A DNA stretch of 15,128 nucleotides. It comes from CAZVRZ01 sp964629965. Its GTDB lineage: Bacteria; Chloroflexota; Anaerolineae; Anaerolineales; UBA4823. Made by a program: the position numbers and the translations under genes. Positions within the stretch are counted from its first letter, which is position 1. Each line of letters opens with the position of its first letter. Below are positions 1 through 9,025 of the stretch, in pieces. Below the pieces are notes generated by a model. That model made no database searches and had not been told where the DNA came from. It worked only from the letters and a program-made list of their open reading frames with translations. The stretch spans positions 1 to 15,128 of the forward strand of contig CAZVRZ010000129.1 of assembly GCA_964629965.1 (NCBI GenBank). The letters run 5' to 3'.

Positions 1-59
1 TCCCTTCCTTTTGCATAGGCTTTTGCCGCTCATTTCCCATATACAGAATTGCTGTCTGA

Positions 60-115
60 ACTATGATTAGAATGATTACGGGATGGACTATGATTAGGGC
101 TGCGAAAGATCATAG
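60..115. repeat. Short repeat cluster upstream of the HEPN/hsdR unit
   Basis: The 11-base word ACTATGATTAG occurs at 60-70 and again at 87-97, and the inverted core ATCATAG is at 109-115. The cluster lies in the 202-base non-coding leader before the first gene. It could be an operator-like site or one end of a dispersed repeat. From memory it resembles the CTATGATTA-type dispersed repeats found in several bacterial phyla, but that cannot be confirmed here. The rest of 1-202 shows no gene and no convincing promoter. Confidence 0.45.
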
Positions 116-202
116 TTTTCATTCAATCAGAAAAATTACAGTGCCAAACTGTGCGCTGCTACCGAAGTTGATGAGGGGGGAAGTGAGGGTAAAAACGAGG
201 GA

Positions 203-1888
203 ATGAAGACACTTCGAGAATTCCTTGAAAACGATCCCTTGATAACCGCTGATGCGAAATTGCGGCAACAAGACGGATATGAATTTTTTGGGGAATATTT
301 ATCGCCATCTGTCGACCCAGTGTGGCTCCGGATCTTATCGAATTTTACTCATAATATTCCATTAAGATATTGGGATAAGCCCGTTGTCCAAAAGGCGCTA
401 GAGATCCTTGATATGGATAAGCAAAGAACAATCCAAGCGCTCGTTGAGTGGAAATATCGAATTGGAATGGGATTCGAAAATCTGCTTCGACGTGCATCCG
501 TGGAAAAATATGAAGATGGGCTTTCAACAGCAAAATCCTCTGATTTGATTTTATTAGCGAACGATTTTCACCCTGAGTATCTACGGCGTTGTGAACATAT
601 ATATACGAATATTATCAGTTTGTATTGGGCTGTTTTGAAGAAAAAATCCGTACAAGGGAAGTTTGATATTTCGTATGCATTGAGTATCTTGAAAACTGAG
701 AATTGTCAAATTTTATCGGCTGGATACAGCGAGGATGTTCGGAATGGTATAGCTCATGGTCAGGTTGTTTTTGGGCAGTTTGATATACGATATTATAGTG
801 ACGCCAACCATTTATTCAAGCTAAATACAGATGATTTCCTTCACCTCTTCGATACTATATTCAGAACGTCAAATTCACTAGCAATTGCTATTCTCCTTTT
901 CTTGGCAAATAATCCCAATTTGATCAACACTGTAAAGAATATTTTGCCCATTCCAATTATTGTCTTGATTGCATCCGCAGGGGTTGAAAGAAGAGACTTT
1001 TTAATTTTGGGGGCTATTGAGTCGGAATTACCATCAGGGGATAAACAATTACACGTTTCGATGAAAACCGGTTTTGTTAAAAGAATACCTGTTATGTTAG
1101 ATTGTGCGCGAACAGCTCTACATCTGATGGATGCTGGCGCACTTGGTTACAGGCGTTATCTTTTCGATATCCAGCAAAATGATGGGATTAATTCCTTACT
1201 TATCATAAAGTTGAACGAACTTGAACTTTTGCAGAATGAATCATTTGAGCGGTTTGCGGAGATTTTGGATGCATCATTACTCTGGAAAGATGAACATTCC
1301 ATCATAAACCTCCTAAGAGCGCTTAAGCTTTCATTACGTTCATATGCACAGCTTTATTGGAGAGAATTTATCAGCTATATGCAAAGCCAAGGTTTATTGA
1401 TATCGCAAAACCGCTTTCACATAAAGAGAGTTGAGAATGCTAGTGCAGGTGGCATAGCAAGAGTCCATATTTATGTAGCTTTGAAATTTACCTCGGATGT
1501 TGAAAGTAAGGGGATGATTAGAGCAATTGCCCAAGAAATAATAAACAAATTTCAAAAGCAGCGCATTCCTAGTAATCCTTCCAGGTTGGAGAAAAAGTAT
1601 AATTGGAAAAAGCCCCCCAAATATATCTGGATTTCTCTCTATAGACTTGATGGAACCGCACGCTGGGTAACATCAGATGGCTGGCTAGGTAAGAATTTGA
1701 TAGCTACAATAGAAAAATGCAAAAAAGGCGCGCCTCCAATATTTGTTAAAAAACCGGATGAAACCTGGATGGGTATACGTTTTCAGTACTCGATAGATCA
1801 TAATGCGTTCGCAAGGGCTATGGCGGATATGCTTAAACTTACACAAGCGATACAACAATCGAGAGAACTTCAAGATAAAACAACATGA
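203..1888 (+). CDS. Unknown protein with a HEPN-like RNxxxH motif, coupled to hsdR
   Basis: This 561-residue protein is not recognised as a whole. Residues 180-185 read RNGIAH, which matches the Rx4-6H (RNxxxH) active-site signature of HEPN ribonucleases. It follows a helical stretch (about 127-165) and precedes another helical segment (about 208-240), as expected for the four-helix HEPN fold. The remaining 300 residues show no motif I know. No signal peptide is visible; residues 241-260 are hydrophobic but look like a buried strand/helix more than a membrane anchor. The ATG at 203 is the first good start; a GAGGG lies unusually close before it and another about 13 bases upstream. The stop overlaps the hsdR start as ATGA (1885-1888), so the two are probably co-translated. 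The gene is AT-rich, unlike hsdR. Role inferred: accessory RNase or abortive effector of a type I restriction locus. Confidence 0.6.
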   Translation: MKTLREFLENDPLITADAKLRQQDGYEFFGEYLSPSVDPVWLRILSNFTHNIPLRYWDKPVVQKALEILDMDKQRTIQALVEWKYRIGMGFENLLRRASVEKYEDGLSTAKSSDLILLANDFHPEYLRRCEHIYTNIISLYWAVLKKKSVQGKFDISYALSILKTENCQILSAGYSEDVRNGIAHGQVVFGQFDIRYYSDANHLFKLNTDDFLHLFDTIFRTSNSLAIAILLFLANNPNLINTVKNILPIPIIVLIASAGVERRDFLILGAIESELPSGDKQLHVSMKTGFVKRIPVMLDCARTALHLMDAGALGYRRYLFDIQQNDGINSLLIIKLNELELLQNESFERFAEILDASLLWKDEHSIINLLRALKLSLRSYAQLYWREFISYMQSQGLLISQNRFHIKRVENASAGGIARVHIYVALKFTSDVESKGMIRAIAQEIINKFQKQRIPSNPSRLEKKYNWKKPPKYIWISLYRLDGTARWVTSDGWLGKNLIATIEKCKKGAPPIFVKKPDETWMGIRFQYSIDHNAFARAMADMLKLTQAIQQSRELQDKTT

Positions 1889-4800
1889 CAACTCACTTCA
1901 CCGAATCCGTCATCGAGCAAGCCGCGATCGAATGGCTCCAGGAGCTGGGCTACGAATACGCCTTTGGTCCTGAGATTGCTTTCGATGGCGAGCGGCCCGA
2001 ACGGGATGATTACCAGGAATCGCTCCTGCCGGGCCGCTTGCAGGATGCAATTGCCCGCATCAACCGTGAATTACCCGTACAGGCGCAGGAAGAAGCCCTG
2101 CGAACGATCACACGGCTGGGCCAGCCCTCGCTGCTGCTCAACAACCATGCCTTCCACCATTGGCTGGTCAACGGTATTGAGGTGGAGTACAAGGCAAAAG
2201 ATGGGCGCACGGTCAGCGGGCGGGCATACCTGGTGGATTTCGATAAGCCCGATAACAACGATTGGCTGGTGGTCAACCAATACACGGTGGAAGCCTCCCA
2301 CCAGAACGGCAAGGTCAACCGGCGCCCGGACATGGTGGTCTTCGTCAACGGACTGCCGCTGGTGGTGATCGAACTCAAGAACGCGGCTGACGAGAACGCT
2401 ACCATCTGGTCGGCCTTCAACCAACTGCAAACCTACAAGCACGATATCCCGGCCCTGTTCCACTATAATGAGCTGCTGATCGTTTCGGATGGCTTGAACG
2501 CCCGCCTGGGCTCGCTGACCGCCAACAAGGAATGGTTCCTGCCGTGGAAGACGATCGAAGGCGAAAGCACCGCACCCGCCTCAGTCACGCAGTTGGAAGT
2601 GCTGCTGCGGGGCGTGTTCGAGAAACGCCGCCTGCTCGACCTGCTGCGCTATTTCATCGTCTTCGAACAGGAGCGCGGCGCGCCCACGGTCAAGAAGGTC
2701 GCCNNNNNNNNNNCGATCGCGACGACATCCAGAAGAAGGTCGCCGGCTATCACCAGTTCCACGCCGTCAATTATGCCCTGGTCGAAACGGTGCGCGCCTC
2801 GCGGCTCTCGGCGGTCAGAGAATTGAAGGGGGTGTACCGGGCGCAGCCGATGCGCGGCGGCGAAACAGGCGACCATCGCATTGGTGTGGTTTGGCACACC
2901 CAGGGCGCGGGTAAGAGCCTGACCATGGCTTTTTACACCGGGCGGCTGGTCTTGCATCCTGCCATGCAGAATCCCACCATCATCGTCATCACCGACCGCA
3001 ATGACCTGGACGACCAGCTTTTCGGCACCTTCTCGCGCTGTTCCGAGATCCTGCGCCAGGCCCCCGAACAGGCCGCCAGCCGCGCAGACCTGGTCGAAAA
3101 GCTCAACGGGCGCATTGCGGGCGGCGTGTTCTTTACCACCATCCAGAAGTTCATGCCCACGGCCGAATCGGGCGGGCCGCTTTCGGAACGCCACAACATT
3201 GTGGTGATCGCCGACGAGGCCCATCGCAGCCAGTATGACTTCATTGATGGTTACGCCCGCCACATGCACGATGCCCTGCCTAACGCCTCTTTCATCGGCT
3301 TCACCGGCACGCCGATCGAACAGACCGACGCCAACACGCGGGCCGTGTTCGGCGATTACATCAGCATCTACGATATCCAGCAGGCGGTCGAAGATGGCGC
3401 AACCGTCAGTATCTATTACGAAGGACGCCTGGCGAAGCTGGGGCTGGATGAACAAGAGAAGCCGAAGATTGACCCCGACTTTGAGGAAGCCACCGAAGGC
3501 GAAGAGCTGGAGAAGAAAGAAAAGCTCAAGACCAGGTGGGCCGCCCTGGAAGCCGTGGTCGGCACGGAGAAACGCATCGGGCTGATCGCAAGCGATATCG
3601 TTGACCATTTTGAGAAACGCCTGGAGGCCATGGACGGCAAAGCGATGATCGTGTGCATGTCCCGCCGCATTTGCGTGGATTTGTATAATGCCATCATCCA
3701 ACTCCGCCCCGGATGGCATTCCGAAGACGATAAACAGGGCGTGCTCAAGATCGTGATGACGGGCAACGCCACCGATCCGCTGGATTGGCAGCCGCACGTG
3801 CGCACCAAGGCGCGTCGAGAAGACCTGGCAAACCACTTCAAGAACCCGGCCGACCCGTTCAAGATCGTGATTGTGCGCGATATGTGGTTGACAGGCTTTG
3901 ATGTTCCGCCGCTGCATACCATGTATATCGACAAGCCCATGCAGGGGCATGGCCTGATGCAGGCCATTGCGCGGGTCAACCGGGTGTACAAGGACAAACC
4001 CGGCGGCTTGATCGTGGACTATCTCGGCCTGGCCTATCACCTGCAAAAAGCGCTGGCGGCGTATACCGAAGCGGGTCATCCCGCCGAAACCGTTGACCAG
4101 AACGAGGCCGTCAACGAGCTGCTCAAACGCTATGAAATTTGCAAAGGGCTGTTCTATGGCTTCGATTGGTCTAAGTTCTTTACAGGCACAGCAATAGAAC
4201 GGCTCAGTATCCTGCCGCCGGCCCAGGAGCACATCCTGAGCCAGGAGAACGGCAAAAAACGCCTGTTACAGGCCGTGCGAGAATTGTCGTTGGCCTTTGC
4301 GCTGTCGATCCCGGACGAACGGGCGCTGGCCATCCGGGATGATGTCGCCTTCTTCCAGGCGGTACGCGCCGCGCTGGCCAAATCGCCGGGGGATGGCGAG
4401 CGCTTCGCGGAGGACATTGACCAGGCCATCCGGCAGATCATCTCGCGAGCAGTGGCCGCCAGCGACCAGGTGGTCGATATCTTCGCTGCCGCCGGCCTGA
4501 AGAAACCGGATATTTCCATCCTGTCGGAGGAGTTCCTGGCGGAGATCAGGAACATGCCGCAAAAGAACCTGGCAATCGAGCTGCTGCGCAAGCTGCTCAA
4601 CGATGAGCTTAAGACGCGCATGAAAAAGAACCTGGTGCAGTCGCGTTCTTTTGTTGAACTGCTGGAGCGTACGATCTTCTCTTACCAAAACCGCACGCTG
4701 AAGACGGCTGAGGTGATCAACGAGCTGATCAAATTGGCGGAAGAGATGCGCGCCGCGCAAAAGCGCGGCGAGAAGCTTAAGCTCACTGACGATGAGGTTG

Positions 4801-5066
4801 CCTTTTACGACGCGCTGGAAGTTAACGATAGCGCCGTCAAGGTTTTGGGCGACGAGACGCTCAAAGGGATTGCCCGCGAGCTGGTCGAGACGGTGCGGGC
4901 CAATGCAACCATCGATTGGACGGTGCGGGAAACCGTGCGCGCCAAGTTGCGGGTGATGGTCAAGCGCATTTTGCGCAAGTATGGCTATCCCCCTGACAAG
5001 CAGGAAAAAGCTACCCGGACGGTGCTGGAGCAGGCCGAACTGATCGCCGCCGATTGGGTGGGGTAA
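1885..5066 (+). CDS. hsdR: Type I restriction enzyme R subunit (interrupted by assembly gap)
   Basis: This is the ATP-dependent translocase and nuclease subunit of a type I restriction enzyme, which normally acts in complex with HsdM and HsdS. The N-terminal nuclease domain has D149 (RRPDMVVF), E163-L-K165 and Q180xxxY184. After the gap come the SF2 motor motifs: Walker A with GAGKS, DEAH, TGTP, the LTGFDVPP segment and QAIARVNR. The C-terminal 300 residues match the DUF3387/HindI-type R-subunit C-terminus, including the stretch around YGYPPDKQEKA. The frame before the N run (frame 1) differs from the frame after it (frame 3), so as written the gene is broken. Joining the sequence on the shared word AAGAAGGTCGCC gives one frame of about 1046 residues, normal for HsdR, so I treat this as an assembly artefact rather than a real frameshift. 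The gene is GC-rich. No hsdM or hsdS of ordinary form lies next to it in the window. Confidence 0.93.
2704..2713. other. Scaffold gap (10 N) inside hsdR
   Basis: Ten N separate two sequence blocks. The last 12 bases before the gap (2692-2703) are identical to bases 2733-2744 after it, and both encode KKVA in their own frames. If the blocks truly overlap there, bases 2704-2744 are spurious and the protein reads TVKKVAGYHQFHAVN, the usual HsdR wording at this point. The run of exactly 10 N is therefore probably a placeholder, not a measured gap. Confidence 0.9.
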
Positions 5067-5096
5067 TAAGTTGTTAGGTGAACATTTGGTGAGGTT

Positions 5097-5525
5097 GTGA
5101 TCAAGATATTCCAACGATGGTTCAATTGCCCGCCACATCCAAATGTTCCGTTTATTACGGATCAGCACGGAGAGAAATTTTGGATCTATTGTAGCGAGTG
5201 GAACTCCTTGTCAGTTTGGTACCGAGGTAGCCCCTCCGGTCGGATAAATTTAATTTGGAAAGAGAACCAGGAAGTAACACTTGCGGACATTGAAATCTTT
5301 CCACAAAGATTGCGTAACCGGGATTTGCACCATCGTGGTTTGGGAAAGGCGATGCTGCAAGAAGCAATCCGTTATATCAAGGAGCGTGGTGGGGAACGGA
5401 TTACTGGCAGGATACAACCCCACGGCCCTGCATCAAAGGAATACCTGATCGAATGGTATCGGAGACAGGGGTTTGATGCAATTGAAGAAGACGGCAAGTA
5501 TTTTATTGAGAAATGTTTGGAATAA
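5097..5525 (+). CDS. GNAT-family N-acetyltransferase
   Basis: This 142-residue protein has the acetyl-CoA binding signature of the GNAT fold: R80-G-L-G-K84 at the start of helix 3 (HHRGLGKAM, 78-86), preceded by a beta-strand with DIEIFP (64-69), and a C-terminal YLIEWYRRQGF (116-126) typical of motif B. It should transfer an acetyl group from acetyl-CoA to an amine; the substrate cannot be told. GTG at 5097 is the only plausible start, because an in-frame stop lies at 5079-5081 and no other start codon occurs before residue 86. The Shine-Dalgarno is weak (GGTGA about 14 bases upstream). It sits 30 bases after hsdR and 56 bases before the methyltransferase gene, and is AT-rich like the latter. 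It may be a passenger or may act on a toxin or tRNA; nothing in the sequence decides this. Confidence 0.85.
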   Translation: MIKIFQRWFNCPPHPNVPFITDQHGEKFWIYCSEWNSLSVWYRGSPSGRINLIWKENQEVTLADIEIFPQRLRNRDLHHRGLGKAMLQEAIRYIKERGGERITGRIQPHGPASKEYLIEWYRRQGFDAIEEDGKYFIEKCLE

Positions 5526-5581
5526 GTGGTCAAAGTATTTTCTGACATCCATCATTTTCTTACTTTGAGAGGAATCTAAGT

Positions 5582-7891
5582 ATGGAACAAACTAGATTTA
5601 TGAGATTTGAAAGCGAAGATAATATCATCAGTCAGAAAGTGATTCCCTACTTAAGATCCTTAGGGTATCTTAATATCAAGACGCAAGTTATGCTGCTTGC
5701 ACATGGCCAACACTATCGTGTTGACACAGTGGTATACGAGAACCAGGATGCCGAAACCCCATATGCTGTTGTAGAGGTTAGAAGAGAAGTGGCTCCTGAA
5801 ATCAGTATCTTGGATTCTGCGGTTCAACAAGCTTATTCATATTCAGCATTATTGACACAAACAAAATATTTGTTAATCACCGATGGGATGTTTTTTCATT
5901 GGTTTGAGGTTGATCTGGCATCAAAAACAATCACTCCTATACCAGCTGGACCTGAACAAGGTATTAAAAAAATAGCAATTGAATCGTCTGTCAGAATCGA
6001 TTCGGCCCAATTCTATGAGTTATTATCCAAACTGCTGTTTGAGGTTCTACAGTCTGAAAGGGGGAGGGGGACGGCCGACTTTTTAAGACTTGCCCTAGAT
6101 CTTCACAAAATTCTGGCAGCTAAGCTTTTTGATGAAAGGAATACTAGCCCGGGAAATACGCCAAGATTCAGATTCGCTGAAGTTGAACAAGCTGCCGATA
6201 GAGTAAAGGATCTCTATAGAGATTTAGCAAATAGTTTGGAACCCCACTTTCCACAAAGTGAGTGGTTGTTGTCTGATCAAGGCATTGTTGCCGCCGTAAG
6301 CATTCTTGAACCTTACTCACTGGCACAAATTCCCACCTCGGTCCTCAGTCGAATATTCTGGGAAGTATATGTGCCATTCTTTGGAATGCAAAAGTCCAGA
6401 ATTCCCGCCACGCCTCTTCCCCTGGCCAAGCTGTTGGTGACATTGGCAAACCCAAAACCTTCTGAAAGAATATTGGATCCTGCATGTGGTGCGGGATTAT
6501 TGCCCATCGAAGCGCTTGAGCAAGTCCGAACACAGCTTGGCCCCGAGGTTACAGAGATTAGTTTCCATACATCAAAAGTGAATATTTTTGGGATAGATGT
6601 TTTGCCTCTATTAACTGAGTTTGCCAGGCTAAATTTCTTATTTGCGAATTTAAACCCCAACCAAATTATCACTGGTGACTCTTTCAAGATTAGCTTAGAA
6701 CAAGCGCATTGCGAAGCTTACGATGTTATTTTATTAGATCCTCCGATTGGGCATATCATCGTACCCCCTGGATCCAAAGTTTTTTTCTCAAGTTCAAGAC
6801 CGCGGCTAGAGGAATTGTTCATCGAGCTTAGCCTTAATCTCCTAAAACCAGGCGGTCGTCTAGCAGTATTAATTCCGGAAAACGTGTTATTCGCTCAACC
6901 AAGTATGCCGCTGAGACGCTTTATACAAGAGAACGCAGCAATAAAGATGATCTTAAGCCTTCCAGTTGAAGCTTTTGCTCCCGCTGGTCACTCGGGAAAA
7001 GCGTCTATTTTGTTGCTAGAGAAAAAAGGGGAGAGCATCGTTAACGATCAGGGAATCGTCTTTGTAGATATTCTTAATATAGGCTACGACCGTTCCGGAA
7101 AGATTATTGACAATGATGCTTATGGCAAAGTCTTGAGTGTTGCAGATAGCCTTCATTCTGTGTCACCGGCATCCTTAAGTGGCCCTGACTTGAAGATGTG
7201 GACAATTCCATCATCAAAGCTCGACATACACCATTGGGATGTTGCATCAAATAATCCAACGCGTGACGATGTACGGGATCTACTTTCACGTAGCCCATAT
7301 CCTCAAGTGAGGTTAAATAAAATCTCTAAAGTTATTGGCGGCAGAGCTTTGAAAAGGTCCGGTTCATCAGAAGCATATGCTGTCATGATCCCAGCAGGAG
7401 CTGTTCGAGAGATGGAATTGGATCTTTCCGCTGCACCATCGATTAATGAGGAGGAATTTCATAGACTTGAAGCTGCGCAAGTCTTTATAGATGATGTATT
7501 GATCACAACCACGGGTCAGTATTTGGGCAGGGCGGCCGTTCAAGATTTGGATGGACTCTTTGTGGCCAGTAACAATATAACAATTCTGCGGGTAAAGAAG
7601 GAAGTGGTTGATCCTTACTTTCTAGCAATGTACATGAATAGCGAGTTGGCACGTAGCCAAATTGATGATATCCGTGCTTCTGGAACCGTTATTCCTTTTA
7701 TCCGCCGAGCCGATTTGGGAAATATTTCTTTACCGCTTCCGGATTTAGCTATCCAACAAAATCTCTCCAAGAAAATTCGCCAGATATTGGGCACCGCACG
7801 TTCCAAACGGATAGAGGCAGCCCAATTGGAAACTGATGCTCGCAAGCTTATCACACAGAAACTACTCGGAGGCAACCAAGAAAATGGATGA
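5582..7891 (+). CDS. Nuclease-like / N6-adenine methyltransferase / TRD fusion (type I- or IIG-like)
   Basis: This 769-residue protein combines three parts. Residues about 15-130 resemble the HsdR-type N-terminal nuclease fold, with D48 (YRVDTVVY), E65-V-R67 and Q83xxxY87; the usual ExK lysine is arginine. Residues about 250-480 form an N6 methyltransferase with motif I DPACGAG (299-305) and a motif IV-like DPPI (386-389), where the family normally has N/D-P-P followed by an aromatic residue. Residues about 545-769 look like one half of an HsdS subunit: a target-recognition domain (VRLNKISKVIGG, ASNNITILR, DLGNISLPLPDLAIQQ) and a final helix. Single-chain modification plus recognition is typical of type IIG or half-type I enzymes. 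The start at 5582 has a good GAGAGG at 5567-5572. The stop overlaps the next gene by 8 bases. The changed nuclease and motif IV residues raise doubt about both activities. Confidence 0.87.
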   Translation: MEQTRFMRFESEDNIISQKVIPYLRSLGYLNIKTQVMLLAHGQHYRVDTVVYENQDAETPYAVVEVRREVAPEISILDSAVQQAYSYSALLTQTKYLLITDGMFFHWFEVDLASKTITPIPAGPEQGIKKIAIESSVRIDSAQFYELLSKLLFEVLQSERGRGTADFLRLALDLHKILAAKLFDERNTSPGNTPRFRFAEVEQAADRVKDLYRDLANSLEPHFPQSEWLLSDQGIVAAVSILEPYSLAQIPTSVLSRIFWEVYVPFFGMQKSRIPATPLPLAKLLVTLANPKPSERILDPACGAGLLPIEALEQVRTQLGPEVTEISFHTSKVNIFGIDVLPLLTEFARLNFLFANLNPNQIITGDSFKISLEQAHCEAYDVILLDPPIGHIIVPPGSKVFFSSSRPRLEELFIELSLNLLKPGGRLAVLIPENVLFAQPSMPLRRFIQENAAIKMILSLPVEAFAPAGHSGKASILLLEKKGESIVNDQGIVFVDILNIGYDRSGKIIDNDAYGKVLSVADSLHSVSPASLSGPDLKMWTIPSSKLDIHHWDVASNNPTRDDVRDLLSRSPYPQVRLNKISKVIGGRALKRSGSSEAYAVMIPAGAVREMELDLSAAPSINEEEFHRLEAAQVFIDDVLITTTGQYLGRAAVQDLDGLFVASNNITILRVKKEVVDPYFLAMYMNSELARSQIDDIRASGTVIPFIRRADLGNISLPLPDLAIQQNLSKKIRQILGTARSKRIEAAQLETDARKLITQKLLGGNQENG

Positions 7892-8972
7892 GCGTTTTTG
7901 CCTCCAATGGCCCAAAATTGATGGAATACTTGTCGAGTTGTGTAAGATTGAGGGCATAGAGCAACCTCTAATCCGAGCTAGTCAGACAACTTCAGGTAAC
8001 CGAACCACTAATTCTATTAAGGTTGTGAAGGATAATCTTCAGACATCAACCCTTAGTTTGGGAGTCCCTTGGGCTTTTTATGATACAATCTCGAACTTGA
8101 TTCGGGATGTTCCGGCCGGCGCTAAGCAGCTTGTAGCTCAAGTTATTGCAACCCAAACCGAACAAGGGTATGAGCACTTAAGATTAAGTGATGATGGATT
8201 CTGGAGAATAGCATGGGAAATAGATCCAAAAACAGCAGCCCCAGAATATAAATATGTTGAACTCGATTGGTATCGACCACCCGACCACGACTCTGCCCCC
8301 ATAGTTCCCATTCCGGTAGTCGACTACATTTCTGGTTGTGTTTCTCTCATGCGGGAGAAAAATGTATTACCCGCAGCAGCCTTACTAACCATAGCACTAG
8401 AGGCTGCACTTTGGGACGGCCTGCAGAAGATAAATATTCCAAAAACTACCCAGAAAATCACTTACAACTCTTCCACTTGGACTTTAAAACGCAAGCCCAA
8501 TTGCTTTTTGTTGTCCGTTCAAGGTGCTGACAACACTATTGATCACTCATTGGATGCACTCATCGGAGACCCTAACCACGAATTTCAACTAAAAGCTCAA
8601 AGAACGCAGGGAGGTGACGGAGTTAACCTTACTGTTGAGCTAAACATCCCAGCTAACTTGGCTGGTTACGTATCTTCAAGTAGCATTGAAAGCCAAGAAG
8701 ATGTGGCAACTCGTGGTTTGTCAGAAGCAGTACAAAGATCAAGAGCGCAAAATTTACCCGCGATGGATGTCTTATCTGGCTTTTATGACTCTATCGTAAT
8801 TAAACTTCGTAATAATGTGGTACACCTTGCTACCAACAGAAATCTTTATGAACCGATACCGTTGCCTGAAGCACCTTCCATTTCAACCCTGGATGACCTA
8901 AGAGGTCACCCAACCCTATTGAAACAGTTATTGCCATCTGTAGTTCGGCTAGTTAATGCCATCTATGTTTAA
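7884..8972 (+). CDS. HEPN-like protein (RNxxxH), coupled to the methyltransferase gene
   Basis: This 362-residue protein is not recognised over its full length. I choose the ATG at 7884 because GGAGG at 7868-7872 sits 11 bases upstream; an earlier in-frame ATG at 7836 lies deep inside the methyltransferase gene and has no such site. Its start overlaps the methyltransferase stop by 8 bases, indicating translational coupling. Residues 309-314 read RNNVVH, the Rx4H signature of HEPN ribonucleases. About 130-145 residues earlier an alanine/leucine-rich helix (LPAAALLTIALEAALWDGL, 162-180) resembles the central HEPN helix, though the intervening insertion is long. The first 130 residues carry no known motif. 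The gene is AT-rich like its partner. Inferred role: an RNase effector controlled by, or paired with, the methyltransferase/TRD protein. It could instead be an inactive HEPN-fold adaptor. Confidence 0.6.
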   Translation: MDERFCLQWPKIDGILVELCKIEGIEQPLIRASQTTSGNRTTNSIKVVKDNLQTSTLSLGVPWAFYDTISNLIRDVPAGAKQLVAQVIATQTEQGYEHLRLSDDGFWRIAWEIDPKTAAPEYKYVELDWYRPPDHDSAPIVPIPVVDYISGCVSLMREKNVLPAAALLTIALEAALWDGLQKINIPKTTQKITYNSSTWTLKRKPNCFLLSVQGADNTIDHSLDALIGDPNHEFQLKAQRTQGGDGVNLTVELNIPANLAGYVSSSSIESQEDVATRGLSEAVQRSRAQNLPAMDVLSGFYDSIVIKLRNNVVHLATNRNLYEPIPLPEAPSISTLDDLRGHPTLLKQLLPSVVRLVNAIYV

Positions 8973-9025
8973 TGCTATGTTTTCTCTGCTTTGTTTGTAA
9001 TGATGCTATTACCTAAGGGTGAACC

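Noticed and set aside
2532..2703. Separate start for the second hsdR half before the gap
   Set aside because: The bases 2532-2703 in that frame encode arginine/alanine-rich nonsense, while frame 1 continues the real HsdR protein; the apparent fusion exists only because of the N run.
2649..4232. 527-codon open frame on the minus strand
   Set aside because: It lies wholly opposite hsdR, crosses the N gap and has low-complexity His/Val/Gly-rich text typical of an antisense shadow of a GC-rich gene.
4266..5168. 300-codon open frame on the minus strand
   Set aside because: Antisense to the hsdR C-terminus, which is strongly matched to its family in the plus frame; no motif or ribosome site.
7836..7883. 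Earlier ATG for the second HEPN gene
   Set aside because: It overlaps the methyltransferase gene by 56 bases and lacks a ribosome site; ATG 7884 has GGAGG at a workable distance.
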